DNA of 64,000 nucleotides from Neckera pumila (GCA_963969595.1 OZ018418.1:7197001-7261000), one strand, 5' to 3'. Positions 46,064-57,808 are shown, counted from the stretch's first letter. Program-made: numbers and translations. Notes: a model not told the origin generated them from the letters alone.

Positions 46064-47092
46064 CTAATCCTCCTTTGTAACTGCCACTAATTCAGTCACA
46101 CCCTTCACAGTTGTGGCTCCAGCCTCCTCCTTTGGTGTAGCCTCGCCCTCTTTGATCCCATCCAATCTCCCCTTTGCTGCAGCCTCCACTTCTTTGACCC
46201 CATCCGACAAACCCTTTGCAATGCCCTCCATGTCATTGTCCTTGCTCTCTTTCCCTTGCCGTCCAGGCAAACACTGTGACCCTGGTTTGGGCACAGCTGT
46301 GCATCCACATTCATCTTGTGGCTCCGTTGCTTTCGTGGTCACCAATCCACGTTCTCCCTCAAGAATAGCATTCACTTCCTTGACTCCCTCTTCTAAACCC
46401 TTTGCACTACACTCCATGTCATTCTCCTTGCTTCCGCTATCCGTTCCTTTTCCAAGCCCTCTTTGCAAGCACTGTGACCCTAGTTTAGGCACAACCGTGC
46501 TTCCAGGTTCATCTTGTGGCTTCAGGCTGCCCGACTTTGAGATCTTTCTTGGTTCTTCCGACTTCACCCCATCACCATGTGCATCTTTTGGTTCAATATC
46601 TTCCTTGCCTTGCAGCTAGGAAATCTTTGGACCTGAATCCAAGAACTTCACAACGCCCTCACGCTTTTCTAAGGCATGCTCAGACTGAACGTCATTGTCC
46701 TCATTGTCCCCATTGTCATCTGAAATGGTGGTGCCCAAGGTTGAAGGCAAATGGTGCATTTTGGTGTTCCCTTTGCCATTTGTTGATTTTGCTCCTGAAT
46801 CCAGATCAGGTTCATAAGCCTTAGTGCTCTTACCATTGTCAAGGGACTCCATGAAAACCCCTTCGTCCGCTTTCACTGAATTCTCTGGCTTCTCTTTTGC
46901 CTTCAACCGAGTGAGGCTGTGCTTTGAGACCTCGAGAGGCCCTACATTGTACACGTCACCATCTCTTCCAGAGCAAGTCCCTTGACTTGTCTCTTCCTCA
47001 ACTAAATGAACCTGGCTCTTCAATGCTGAAGCATGATGGGCAAACTTAAGCGAAGAGCTTGCCATAACACACAGAAGATTAATGCTTGTCAT
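46064..47092 (-). pseudogene. Acidic low-complexity ORF with internal repeats
   Basis: A single minus-strand frame of about 343 codons is broken only by one TAG at 46,617-46,619. The C-terminal half holds two repeats of about 55-60 residues starting PQDEPGSTVVPKLGSQCL and PQDECGCTAVPKPGSQCL. Each is followed by an AKGL..GVKEV unit, which recurs a third time as RLDGIKEGEA. The composition is Glu/Lys/Gly-rich with no predicted globular domain. An ATG is available at 47,065 (MASSSLKF). It may be the 3' part of the minus-strand relic at 49.7-50.8 kb, interrupted by B3, but I cannot prove that. Confidence 0.45.
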
Positions 47093-47655
47093 AGCAAATA
47101 TATAGGTAGAAGTGTACCAAGTGTACCAAGTGTACCAAGAAATACAAGTGTACTGAGATTAAAAGTACTTTAACAATGCAAGAGTATCCAGAATATGAAA
47201 TGTACTACAACACACATGTACTAAGAATACAAATGCACTTATAAAACAGATGTACTAGGAATACAAGTGTACTAAGAATATAAACGTACTTAAAATAGGA
47301 ACAAAGCAAGAAGTAAGAAATACAAAGTGTAAGACTAGTACAAAGTCTAACTAATACATTAAACTACCAATTCAATAAAATTACTTTAGAGTACTTTTTG
47401 TTCTTAGCAGCCATGAAAAATGAATTACATAAAGTTGAAGAAATACTTGTTTTGACTCCGCCTAGTACATTCTTGTCTGTGGATCCCCTCGTCAGTACAT
47501 TTGCATTGTCATCAGTAAGTACCAAAAATAACCGAGTACTTTGAGACAATAAACTGAAGATATTTATGTATACAAAAAGCAGTTGAGGAGTGCTCCAAAA
47601 AAACCCGAGTATTGTTCTATGTGTGTGAAATACCTGCAAAGTCCTAAAACTCTCG
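47093..47655. repeat. Spacer with TGTACTAAGAA-type repeats
   Basis: From about 47,105 to 47,300 the sequence has three tandem GTGTACCAA units and then scattered GTACTAAGAATACAA-like copies. The rest, up to the edge of copy B3, is AT-rich with no coding signal. Confidence 0.5.
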
Positions 47656-49687
47656 CTCGGAAACCTAAACCTTAGAAGAGCTGAGGAATTCAAATCCACT
47701 CTCAACTCTTTCACTATCCACTCACTTGCACATAAGATCAAAATAAGAACACCAAAGGGAGAAATCACCCCCAAACCAATGTGCACCTTCTTAACTCCTC
47801 ACCATACAGCCCTGCCACACACGAGAGAGACACACAACAAGAAGCTAATAGAAGGTACAAGCAAAATTTAGGCAAAAACACTCTCAGCTCCCAAGCAAGG
47901 ACTAGCTTTATATACAACTGATTTACAAAGGCAAAAGAGCCCCTGGAAATCCGTGCGGAACTTTTGGGTCCAATCCTAACTGGCTAGACCGGATCAACAT
48001 CCAATCCGGTCCAAACTATCTTACACAAAATACATTCCTACCTACTCTACAACTTTTGGGTTCCACGGGTAACTGGTTTAAGACGTCCACCAAATTCCTA
48101 CTCTGCTCTCCAATTGCAGGATCCAAAAGATCTGGTCCTGGCAATGAATCCAGTTGAATTGCTTGTGTAGGCCCAGTCCTTTGTTGACTCTGCTTTGACT
48201 TGGGAGTCCAGTCTTTAGGCTCCTCCAAATTTGATCCTTCTGCCGCGAACAAATTCAGCAACAAAAGGTCCGAAAGATAGATTTCCCTAGAGTGCATGGA
48301 TCCGTTCAGCTTTTGGTTGCTAACGTTCATTCGGTTAGCTTCTGGCTGCTAATGTCCATTCGGTCAGCTGCCGCTCGTGCCGCCACCATTGCCGCTTTTA
48401 CTTGATCAATCAAATTGGTCAGGATCCAAACTATCCGGGAACCGGATACCTTCTTCTCCTTGTATATTCCCTTGTCAAACAACTCCGCCTTGACAGCGGT
48501 GGATCCAGAAGCTTTGAGAGTGGCCTTCACTGTCTCCGCCTCCTTTCGAGTTGCATCCGCCATCTCCTTGACGGCGGTCTTATCTTCTTTGAAGGCGACC
48601 ATATCTGCCTTCAACGTGTCGACTTCCTCCTGAAGCCAACAAATCTCTGCCTCTTGCTTCTTGTGCTCGTCCAGATTGGTGATGTGTAGTGCTACCTTAG
48701 CCAGTAGCTTGCTGTCTACCGGTGCACCCACCAGCTCTCTGATAATAGAGAGGGTCCTTCTCTGGACCTCTCAATCCGCTCGTATTCTATAGATGATGTA
48801 GGTCAACTAATTGAATGGATCAGTCAGGTCTTCTAGATCCGGTATCTCCACTTCCGGTCCCTATTCAGGAGTCGACCAGTTGGTAGGAGGGGTTCTTCCG
48901 GTTTGTCATCCAAACCCGACTCCCCATACTTCAGAATGGATTCTTGAATATTCCATGTCTTCTCCTCCGTGTTGGTGAGGAGTTGGTTGCGTTGGTAGAG
49001 GTGAAAGAGGTAGGGACTCAAAGGAGTGGCCCTACTCTTTCCAACTCTCGTAACAAGCTGGGACACTAGATCGTAAAAGATCCGGGCCTAGTTTACTTTC
49101 CGTTCCCCGCTCAGGGCCTCAAAAATAGTGTTGCCGATGGTCATCGTCACCCTCGTCGGCTTCTCCGGATGGATGATCGGAATCAGGAACTGGAGAAGGC
49201 AAAGGTGTCGGTTGCCTATGCAATCCGCGACCGCATATCCGTCCTTGTTGCTTAGCTCTCCATGAAACTTATCATAAATGCACTCAGCCCTCCGTGCTGC
49301 CATGCCTGAATCCCCTAACCGAAAGTTGTAGACCTCTCTTCACCTTTCTTCTTCCCACTCGGTTGGACACCCCCGGACAGTATTATCAAACTGATTCGAC
49401 ATTTTGCCCTTCAGCTCTCTTACCACCTGTTGCTCTCTAAACCCCCAGGGTTTGTGTTGTCTTCCGATTGAGATTAGACAAGAGAAAGTGAGGAACGGGA
49501 CGTGCGGCTAGGAGAGAGTGAGGTAGCGATCGAAAAGGGTCCAACTAGCCCAGTTCGTGTCCATGCCTCAGCTTTACAAGAGTTGACTGGGAGCGTCCAA
49601 TTCCTCCTCGGAGATTAAGCTCCGGAAAGTAGTTCCGATCATCCCCTCCGAGGAACTGGCGAGAACCGAGCTCATGGACGACCTCTC
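47655..49687 (-). mobile_element. Element B3: truncated copy with an inverted 5' segment
   Basis: From 49,446 down to 47,655 the minus strand matches B1 from about 35,365 to 37,265, including the coiled-coil ORF (LQEEVDTLKADM) and TATATAAAG (47,906-47,914). From 49,447 to 49,687 the plus strand matches B1 from about 35,090 to 35,333. So the 5' segment is inverted relative to the rest, with about 30 bp missing at the junction. The right edge is the inner end of the 5' segment, and the left edge stops about 700 bp short of the LTR end. No target duplication or poly(A) tract was found. Confidence 0.75.
48016..49420 (-). pseudogene. LTR-internal ORF of copy B3
   Basis: Minus-strand pieces at 49,420-49,088 (MSNQFDN, REVYNFRLG, LLQFLIPIIHPEK, NTIFEALSGERKVN), 49,066-48,833 (PLSPYLFHLYQRNQ, ILKYGE), 48,731-48,327 (coiled coil, KKVSGSRIVWIL) and 48,330-48,016 follow the domain order of B1. 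A stop after KVN and a frameshift after the acidic linker disable it. Its upstream N-terminal part is on the plus strand at 49,564-49,687 (ATG at 49,564). Confidence 0.7.
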
Positions 49688-49689
49688 AT

Positions 49690-50792
49690 GCACTCTCACG
49701 CATTCGCCACTTTCTTTGATTCTTGAGTGTGTTGCTGCTCCAAGTGAATGGCCTCCATCAGCATCTCCACTTCTCTCAGCCGCTCCAAAACCACAGTCTT
49801 CTTCAACTCGCTGCCACTCTGCCCAACGGCACCAAGGTCTTGCATGTAAATCCCCAAAGCCATCCCCAATTCCAGCCCCAAATCATCCCTTTCACCAGCC
49901 TCTACACGCCGTGACTTACACGGCATACCTTGAGCCCTCTCAAATGTGGAATCTTGCAGCCCTTGCTTTTTCCCACTGCTCTCCCTCCCTCCCTCCGTCT
50001 TCACCTATAGACCAACCTCCAACTTCACTTTGACACTAGGCTCCAGCTTCAAGCCTCGCCATTCTTTTCCTCGGACATCCACGCTCTTTGCAGCGGGTAC
50101 TACTTTCTTCAATTCTTCTAGCTTTGTCCGATCTAACAAGTACCTACTTTGCTGCCGCTTGTTGGTCTCCTCTCCAAATGCACACCAATTCACCCTGCCA
50201 CTACCTTCTTCGTACTCAAGAGCTACCCCTTTGGCAAAGCAAATTGTGACAAGATTAATTGTTTTGTCCTCTCCGTACTACTAGAGGATGGGTTGCAAAA
50301 ACTTCGTCCACAGTGCATCCACCTCAAGCATACCCGGCCCGCCTTTGCTCACCATATGGTTTGCCAGTTAAATTTCCTCAACGACTCAGGAGACACAGTA
50401 TTCTTGCGGAAGTGGTGGGGATTGTCGCTAGCGTCTGTGAGTCCAAACTCGATCTTGAAATCTTTCTTCTTCAATTCTCAAGGGGCCTTCTTCAATCTCA
50501 AAATTTTGTCCTCAACATCTTCAATGCAGGTGAAGGCTCTCTGCGACCTGAGGTTGCCTTTCTCCTGTGTCTTGGCAGCAGGTTTAGGAGCACGCTCAAG
50601 AACCTTGAGATCTTCCTCGTCATCGCTTGTGGCACCCGATTTCCCTCCGGACGATTTAGAAATCTTGGGTGCCGCCCCCCCCATTGCCTCCCATGATTTC
50701 AAACCTTCTGATTTCACCTTCTTTGCTATCAACCTCCCAGCCTCTTCCTTGTTAGAAGCGATAGACTTACCCCTCTCTTGCGCGTGCGGCAT
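49690..50792 (-). pseudogene. Minus-strand Lys/Glu-rich relic, unrecognised family
   Basis: An ATG at 50,790-50,792 opens MPHAQERGKSIASN. The frame has an acidic block (SDDEEDLKVLE), then AFTCIEDVEDKILRLKKAP, a TGA at 50,478-50,480, and continues in frame with FGLTDASDNPHHFRKNTVSP and FNWQTIW before another TGA. After a frameshift, 50,193-49,696 reads a helical, charged segment with a TAG at 50,005-50,007. I have the impression of a family seen in non-seed plants but cannot name it. Coding stops abruptly at the right edge of B3. Plus-strand frames over this region are shadows. Confidence 0.45.
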
Positions 50793-52472
50793 TTTTGCAC
50801 TCACTGAGAACACGCACTGCCACCACTAATCCTCCACGCTCACTACGCACTCACTAAACCTCTTTGCTGTCCACCGTAGCTGCACAATCACGTATTCATA
50901 CCATGAATCCTCTCATCTCTTGCCATTGCTTCTCTAAACCCTGGACACTAACGCGGATTTTCTCCCACGACTTGCGCAAGAATGATCTTCAATTTGTGTA
51001 TAGAAACTACCTAAACAAGCACTCCAACATTGCCTGCACACAGCAATACTCTGCAAAGACAAGTGAAGGGACAATCAAACCCTAACCGCTAAGCCTGCAG
51101 CACAATCGCGCGACAAAGCCAGGAAACGAAAGCAAAGCAATAGCAATACAAACGAAAAGACCGCCAAACCTGAGCGTTCTCCAAATGAGAGAGACAACGG
51201 CGACCGGTGGTCACCAATTACCAATGATGTGTCCCGCAATGGCAACTGGTGGTCACCAGTCACCCTAAGTCCAATACCTCCTAGACAAGTCAAAAAATCT
51301 AGAGGTGATGTGTAACTCGATTTTAACTTTAAGCACTTAAGGTTAAAAAAATAAAGAACAAATCAAATGAAATTAACATTTGAGGTGAAGTGTGAGTGTC
51401 AAAACCTCTAGACTTATGTAGGGTTGAATGAATCAAGATGTTTTTGACATTTTAAGTTTGGATTCAACATTGTGGCAATAAATGACGTCCACAAAATTAA
51501 TCTACAATTCATTTTTTCAAATGGGGAGCAAATTTAAAGAAGGGGAAGCTTATTTGTTTGCTTTCAAAGTTTATAATTGGTGGTCTTGAAAAATTGGATT
51601 TCGGATAATTAATCCTACATATTAACCTGCATGTAAAATGTGGTAGTAGATCACATCTACCAAATTAATCTATTTTCAAATATATTACTTTCAAAAAAAA
51701 TTTAGAGCAAATAAAATAAATGGAGAAAAGATTTATTCTCTTGATTCAATTTTTGAAGCAATTTTAAGGTTTGAAAAAAGTATTAAATCAAAGTTTGTAC
51801 TAAATTGCGACCTTTCAAATTTCCCTAAATATATTAGGACTCATACTTGGATTCAAAGAACTCAATTTTTGATCCATAAATTGAAAATTTTAAAACCAAA
51901 CAAATTTGCTTTCCATTCTATTCACCTCTTTAGCATTTTTTTATTCACTTGCCATTTTTTTTCTTTGTTCTCCATTTTTTTCTTTGCTCTCTATTTTTTT
52001 TCATTCAATTTTTGAATAAAAGCAAAATTCAAAGTCCTACTTAGATGTCTACATTCAACTAATTTGATTATAGGAATTTTTAAGGAACTTAAGGAACTTA
52101 TTTTTAAATGCATTCTCTACCATTTTAAGAACATATTGAGTTTAAAAAAATACAAAATACAAATTACAAATATCAAATTTTCTTAAAGTAGCCACATGTG
52201 GCCACGCATTATAGTCATAATATTTAAATACAAGTATTCATCCGAGTTTTTTCAATTCAAAATCAAATATCAATTTGTTTTTAAATTTTTATTTTTGAAC
52301 ATTGTAGTCATAGTCATAGTATCTCAACAACAATTGATTTAAATTGATCTCTACGCTCTAAAGATCCTAAATACAATCCAAAATATTGAATGTAGACATT
52401 AAAATGAACTAGCACTTGCAAAAATAAAAAGGTTAATTTAGGATCTCCAACAAAATCAAATTTTCAACAAAA

Positions 52473-52487
52473 GGGGGGGGGGGGGGG
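52473..52487. repeat. Poly-G run (15 G)
   Basis: An uninterrupted run of 15 G, followed by TGGG, in otherwise AT-rich DNA. It could form a G-quadruplex, or its length could be an assembly or sequencing artefact. Confidence 0.8.
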
Positions 52488-52859
52488 TGGGTCCTTAAGA
52501 CCAATACGACCTTCCCCACTCACTAATTAGTAATTGAAGCAGGCCCATTTGGTCTCTAGGGTTGTCTACTCAACCCCCAATTAGTCCTCTTATAGGAGCC
52601 TTAGATGCCCTCACCAAACAATATGGGATAAAGGTTGCAACCTTCTAATCAAAGACATGTCAGGTATGTCTGAGGTTGCTAGCCTGGAAGTGAAATTCAA
52701 TTCCAGGAAGTTTTAGCCAAATTAGGTTTTTTTTGTCTTTGTTAAATGACTTTTAGATTCTTTTCAATTCAATAATTGAATGAAATTTGAACATCATGAA
52801 GGCTTCTTCATGTCTTTACAATAGAGGTTAAAAAAAATTAATTATTATATTTGAGTAGA

Positions 52860-53735
52860 TGCAGTTTAAAAAATCAAAATAGACCAAAAAGATTTAAACC
52901 ATCAAATTATTCTAGATATATTTTAAGTCTAGATTCTTTTATAAAAAAAATGGGGAGCAAATAAAAAAACGGGGAGCTAAGTTGTTTGCTTTTTAAATCT
53001 TTAAGCCACAAATTAAAATTGATCCCGTGACATGTATTAATAGGATTTGGCCAAGACCTACTTTACTTATATGCACATGTAAAATGTGGCAACTCATAGA
53101 TCTTTGACATCATCAACTTCATCTAGATATATTTTAAGTCTAGACTCCTTTATAAAAAAAAATGGGGAGCAAAAAAAAAAATGGGGAGCTTAGAATTTGT
53201 TTTCTTTTATAATCTTTAATCCAAATATCAAAAATTGGATTCAAGATAATTGACCCCAAACACATAAATTACCCTGAATTATGTCTACATATAAAATGTG
53301 GCAATAGATCATATAGATCCACCAAATTAATCTATGTTCAAGTTGATTCCTTTATATAAAAAATAGAGAGCATATAAAATAAATGGGGAGTTAAGTTGTA
53401 TCTTGCGTTTTAAATCTTTCAATTCCTATGGATCAGAAATTGGATTCAAGATTGATCCCACGTATTAATAGGATTTGGCCATGACCTACATTACTTATGC
53501 ACATATAAAATGTGGCAATAGATCTATCACATCCACCAAATTAATCTATGTTCAAGTCTAGATTCCTTTTTAAAGAAAAATGTGGAGCAAATAAAAAAAA
53601 TGGGGAGCTAATTTCTTTGCTTTTTAAATCTTTAATCTATACCAGAAAAAAAATTGGATTCAAGATTGAAACTACATATGAGTAGCGTTTGACCATTAAT
53701 TAAAATTTGTATGCACATATAAAATTCCAATTGTC
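52860..53735. repeat. About 212-bp tandem repeat, about four copies
   Basis: ACATRTAAAATGTGGC-type anchors lie at 53,075, 53,287, 53,501 and 53,715 (spacings 212, 214, 214). AATGGGGAGCAAAT-type anchors lie near 52,950, 53,160, 53,370 and 53,579 (about 210 apart). Units also share CAAATTAATCTATG and GGATTCAAGATTGATCC. The period differs from the 176-bp satellite and I see no shared block, so it is a separate family. Confidence 0.8.
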
Positions 53736-54401
53736 ATGGGAGATTTGAAGGTTTCGAATCCACATTATTATTTATAGAGCTTTTATTGACTGTTCTAAGA
53801 AATTCTACCTATTAATGTAGATTCATTTTAAGAATTAACCTTTTTATTTTCTCTCTTCATTTTTCATATGTGTCTTAATACATAAAGATAAAAAAAATCT
53901 AATCGGTTAACAAGGCAAATTAGACATTTTGCCTTAGCTGAATTTTAAGAGACGGGAAGGCCATGTTGCCTTTTTTATATTCAATCTGTTAACAAGGCAA
54001 ATTAGTTGTTTTTCTTGAGCTGATTTTTAAGAGAGGGAAAGGCAGCCTTTTTTATATTCGATCTTTGAATGCTCCAAGGCAATTCAAATTGATTCCGCCA
54101 TTCATAAGCATACACAGTTAGGCTTGTTAATGTTGGTGAATCTTTCAAATTTGGCAGGTGGGCTGTTAATCTAAGTTTGCTTTGATCTAGCGTTATGTTT
54201 GGCAGTATCTGTTAAAAACTGCATCCCCATTGGCCTAAATATCCACTGCTAATTACTCATGCATCATCCCAAACCAGCGGTCTAGATCAAACGCACCAAT
54301 GAACAAAAAGTACAAAGTTGTACTCTGCATTCGGGAAAGTACAGTAGGTTTTTGCCAAAAATGCATGGATCTAGCGTACTTATACCCTCCGCTAGAGTCG
54401 T

Positions 54402-54874
54402 CTAGCCACACTACAACAAGCTATGGAGGCTGCCCAGAATTACAAGGATTCCGCTCAGTTACTTCAGAATGCTTTGTAGAAAAAGATGAGAGGAAGAGTA
54501 CGAAATATGCAAAGAAAACCAGAAGGAGGAGGAAGTACTTTGATAGCTTGAGTTCAAGCAGTACATCTTCCATGTCTTCATCCTCATCCGAGAATTTGGA
54601 GACTGATCATGGAGCTACATCCAGATTTGGAACCGGATGCAGACATCATCAATACCGGAGCTTGAAGGAAGACAAGGGCAAGGCCATTGTCAAGGTTAAG
54701 ATAGAAGAAGATGATTCCAAGAAGATGATGAAGAGCATCTAAGAATTGCTTGAGGCCATTAAAGTCAACATGGCTGGAAACTGGATTCCAAGGCGAACTA
54801 TTTACACAAGCAGAGCAAATGTTTGGTGCCCAAGATGTGGAGAGGTAGGACATTTCTTGAATGAGTATAATAGA
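54402..54874 (+). pseudogene. gag C-terminal part with first zinc knuckle (interrupted)
   Basis: The frame near 54,405-54,475 has LQQAMEAAQNYKDS and LLQNAL, paralogous to the gag at 40.2 kb. A basic, Ser-rich linker follows (KKTRRRRKYFDSLSSSS). Then WCPRCGEVGHFLNEY is a CCHC knuckle whose last Cys is Tyr. Element B2 enters right after this point, and the same frame resumes on its far side at 57,809. An internal TAG and a frame change are present near 54,476. Confidence 0.8.
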
Positions 54875-55146
54875 TGTCACAACCAGAATTTTTGGATTTT
54901 CCTTGCTTACCTAAAAATGGAATGGAAATGAGTAATTAGAAACCAGATCCTGCTAGGAGGCAGAAGAAGACTGAAGGTAGACAAAGCTAATGCAGTAAGG
55001 GGTAAATTAGATCTGATCCGGTCAAAGTATTAGTACTCAGGAGCGGAATCACATCCGGAACTTATCTCGGATCGGATTAGGGTTGAACTGGATTGCTATA
55101 GACCGGACCGGAAATGGTCATGATGACCAGTCAGGGGTCCTAGGAC

Positions 55147-55155
55147 TATTTAAAG
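55147..55155 (+). promoter_or_regulatory. TATA box upstream of the B2 internal ORF
   Basis: TATTTAAAG in a block shared with B1 (GGTCCTAGGACTATTTAAAGG here, ACATAAAG there). It is followed by a CT-rich stretch. Confidence 0.5.
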
Positions 55156-55355
55156 GCTAGTCATCCTCATTTTTGCTCCTTTACTTCCCTTGAGTTTTGG
55201 AGCTGACCTTGAACGTTTTAACGCCTTTGTCTAGGCCACAACCATTGTATGTGCAGAAACTTAAATGCGAGTGTGTCAGAGTACAGGAGAAGTTGAGATT
55301 GTGTGGGCTGCAAGTTTTGTGTTGTCTTATGGTTGAGATTGGACAAGAGAAAGTG

Positions 55356-56700
55356 GGAAACGGGAGGGCTGGATTCATCCATGACAAGTTTCATGGAGAG
55401 CCAAGCAATAAGGACGGATATGCAGTCGCGGATTGCATAGGCGATCAACACCTCTGCCTTCTCCAGTTCCTGATTCCGATCATCCATCCAAAGAAGCCAA
55501 CGAGGGTGACAATGACCATTGGCAACAATATTTTTGGAGCCCTGAGCGGGAAACGAAGTTGAACTGGGCCCGGATCTTTTGCGATCTAGTGTCCCAACTT
55601 GTTACAAGAGTTGGAAAGAGTAGGGCCACTCCTTTGAGTCCCTACCTCTTTCACCTCTACCAGCGCAACCAACTCCTCACCGACACGGAGGAGAAGACAT
55701 GGAACATTCAGGAATCCATCTTGAAGTATGGGGAGTTGGGTTCGGATGATGAACCGGAGGACGTATCCAGATCCGAACGCGAGACGGAAGAAGAAGATGA
55801 GGAGGAGCACTTAGGACGAGGAAGCAAATGAAGACAATGCCTCCTCATAAGAGAGGAATCCCTCCTACCAACCGGTCGACTCCTGAATAAAGACCGGAAG
55901 TGGAGATAACGGATCTCAAAGACCCGACTGATTTGTTCAATTAGTTGACTGGCATCCTTTGCGGGATACGAGCGGATTGGGAGGTCAAGATAAGGACCGT
56001 CTACAATATTGGAGAGTTGGTGGGTGCTCCAATAGATAGCAAGCTAATGGCTAAGGTAGCTCTGCACATCACCAATCCGGACAAGCACCAAAAGCAAGAG
56101 GCAGAGATTTGTCGGCTTCAGGAGGAAGTCGACACTTTGAAGGCAGAGATGGTCACCTTCAAAGAAGATATAACCGCCGTCAGGGAGATGGCGGACACGA
56201 CCCGGAAGGTGGCTGAGACAATGTAGGCCACCCTCGGAGCATCCGGATCCGCCGCTATCAAGGCAGAGTTGTTTGATAAGGGATTACATGAGGAGAAGAA
56301 GGTATCCGGTTCCCGGATAGTTCGGATCCTGACCGACTTTACCAATTGGATGAAAGCGGCAATGGTGGCGGCGCGAGAGGCAACCGACCGGATGGACGTT
56401 AGCAGCCAGAAGCTAAACGAATCCATGTACTCCAAAGAGATCCAACTTTAGAACCTCTCGCTGCCGGAATCGTTCGCGGTAGGAGGATTGAATCCGAGGG
56501 AGCCCAAGGATCGGACTCCCAAGTCAAAGAAGAGTCAACAAAGGCCTTGGCCTGGACAAGTGATCCAGATAGATTCATTGCCAGGATCAGATCTTCCGGA
56601 TCTTGTTGCCGGGGAGCGGTGCAGGAATCTGACAGAAGTCTTCAACCAGTTATTCGCGGAACCCAAAAGTCCCACATTGGGTGAAGGAGTTGTAGGGTAG
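55356..56700 (+). pseudogene. LTR-internal gene of element B2
   Basis: The domain begins at GFIHDKFHGEPSNKDG, so the N-terminal quarter is deleted relative to B1. It continues with LLQFLIPIIHPKKPT and NIFGALSG. A frameshift near 55,555 follows, then VNWARIF-like, PLSPYLFHLYQRNQ, ILKYGE, an acidic linker, and a coiled coil (55,945-56,450; LQEEVDTLKAEM, KKVSGSRIVRIL). TAG at 56,224 and 56,449 replaces sense codons seen in B1 or B3. The tail runs to TAG at about 56,698. Confidence 0.7.
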
Positions 56701-56831
56701 GTAGGTAGGAATGTATTTTGTGTAAGATAGTTTGGACTGGATCGGATGTTGATCCAGTCTAGCTGTTTAGGATTGGACCCGAAAATTCCGCGCGGATTTC
56801 CGGGGGCCTTTTTGCCATTGTAAATCCATTG

Positions 56832-56839
56832 TATATAAG
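56832..56839 (+). promoter_or_regulatory. TATATAAG box in the 3' third of B2
   Basis: TATATAAGCCAGCCCCTGC matches the B1 box at 36,999 and lies at a similar distance from the LTR end. It is a candidate start of genomic RNA. Confidence 0.6.
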
Positions 56840-57808
56840 CCAGCCCCTGCTTTGGAGCTGCAAGTCTTTTCGTCCAAATTTTGCTTGTACCTTCTATTGA
56901 CTTCTTGTTGTGTGTCTCTTCCGTGTGTAGTAGGGCTGTGGGGCGAGGAGTTAGGAAGACGCACGTTGGTTTGGAGGTGATTTCTCCCTTTGATGTTCTT
57001 GTTTTGCTTTTATGTGCAAGTGAGTGGGTTGTAAAAGAGTTGGGAGTGGATTTCAATTCCTCAGCACTTCTAAGATTTAGGTTTCCGAGCGAGACAGCTG
57101 TTGTTAGGCTAGGCAAATAGGGAGGGATTCCTTAGTCGCGCTAAAACTCCTGGGTGGGAAATCCGGTTGAGTGTCCGATCTCCTGAGAGATCTTGCTACC
57201 CTAGCTGGTAAATGGAAGAGCTTTAGTTGATGTAGGAATGGACAGGTACACTTGTAACCACCAGACTTTGTACAAATGGAACTTGGCGCTAAAGTCATTG
57301 TAGTATGAGAGGATTGTACGGGGGGGGCTTTGTGTGACTTGTGATCTGGAGAGTTCTCTGGATTGCTGTGAGGGATCAAACCGGATCCAGATTAGTATAG
57401 GAGATTGGAGGATAGAAAAGTGGATGTTCAGCCACTATAAGTCACGGAAGGAGTGGCGGGCCTGCCACTCTCAAAAGCAAGCGGCGAATCCTCTGATGTT
57501 GAAATTGAGGTAAAACTAAACCAGATGAGGGTAAGGGCAAATATGAGTTGATCAGACCGGATCAGATAGTTGGACGGATCAAGAAAGGAGAAAAAGGTCT
57601 GACTATAGTTTTCGGTGTTGTTGTGTTTTCGGTTGTGGTGTTAGGACCGAAAAGGGAAATATGGATACTGAATGAGCTTAGAGACTAAATAGGGCTAGAT
57701 ACTTTACAGAATCTTGCGGGTTTGATCTTTAGAGTCACTTTGTTATGCTTTAGAGTGGTTTTTGGGAGTATAACTAGGAATTTGCTTGCCCTGTGCTGCA
57801 ACAATAGA

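Larger units (their letters stand above)
50815..54390. other. AT-rich non-coding stretch with tandem repeats
   Basis: No gene is seen. From 51.3 kb the sequence is strongly AT-rich. It holds a poly-G run at 52,473-52,487, a solitary copy of the 212-bp repeat near 51,520-51,730 and the tandem block at about 52,860-53,730. The last few hundred bases contain GGCAAATTAG repeats near 53,925 and 53,996. They lead into the gag of the next Ty3 element without a recognisable 5' LTR. Confidence 0.5.
54875..57803 (+). mobile_element. Element B2: LTR-like element with a perfect 5-bp target duplication
   Basis: It starts TGTCACAACCAGAATTTTT and ends CTGTGCTGCAACA. ATAGA immediately precedes it (54,870-54,874) and immediately follows it (57,804-57,808), a perfect 5-bp duplication as expected for Ty3 integrase. 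Removing the element and one duplicate makes the host gag frame continuous. It is 2,929 bp, shorter than B1 mainly because about 375 bp are missing near the start of the internal ORF. It carries no gag or pol. Confidence 0.93.

Noticed and set aside
49674..50829. Plus-strand Ser/Pro/Phe-rich ORFs
   Set aside because: They are antisense shadows of a minus-strand charged coding relic whose composition and continuity are more protein-like.
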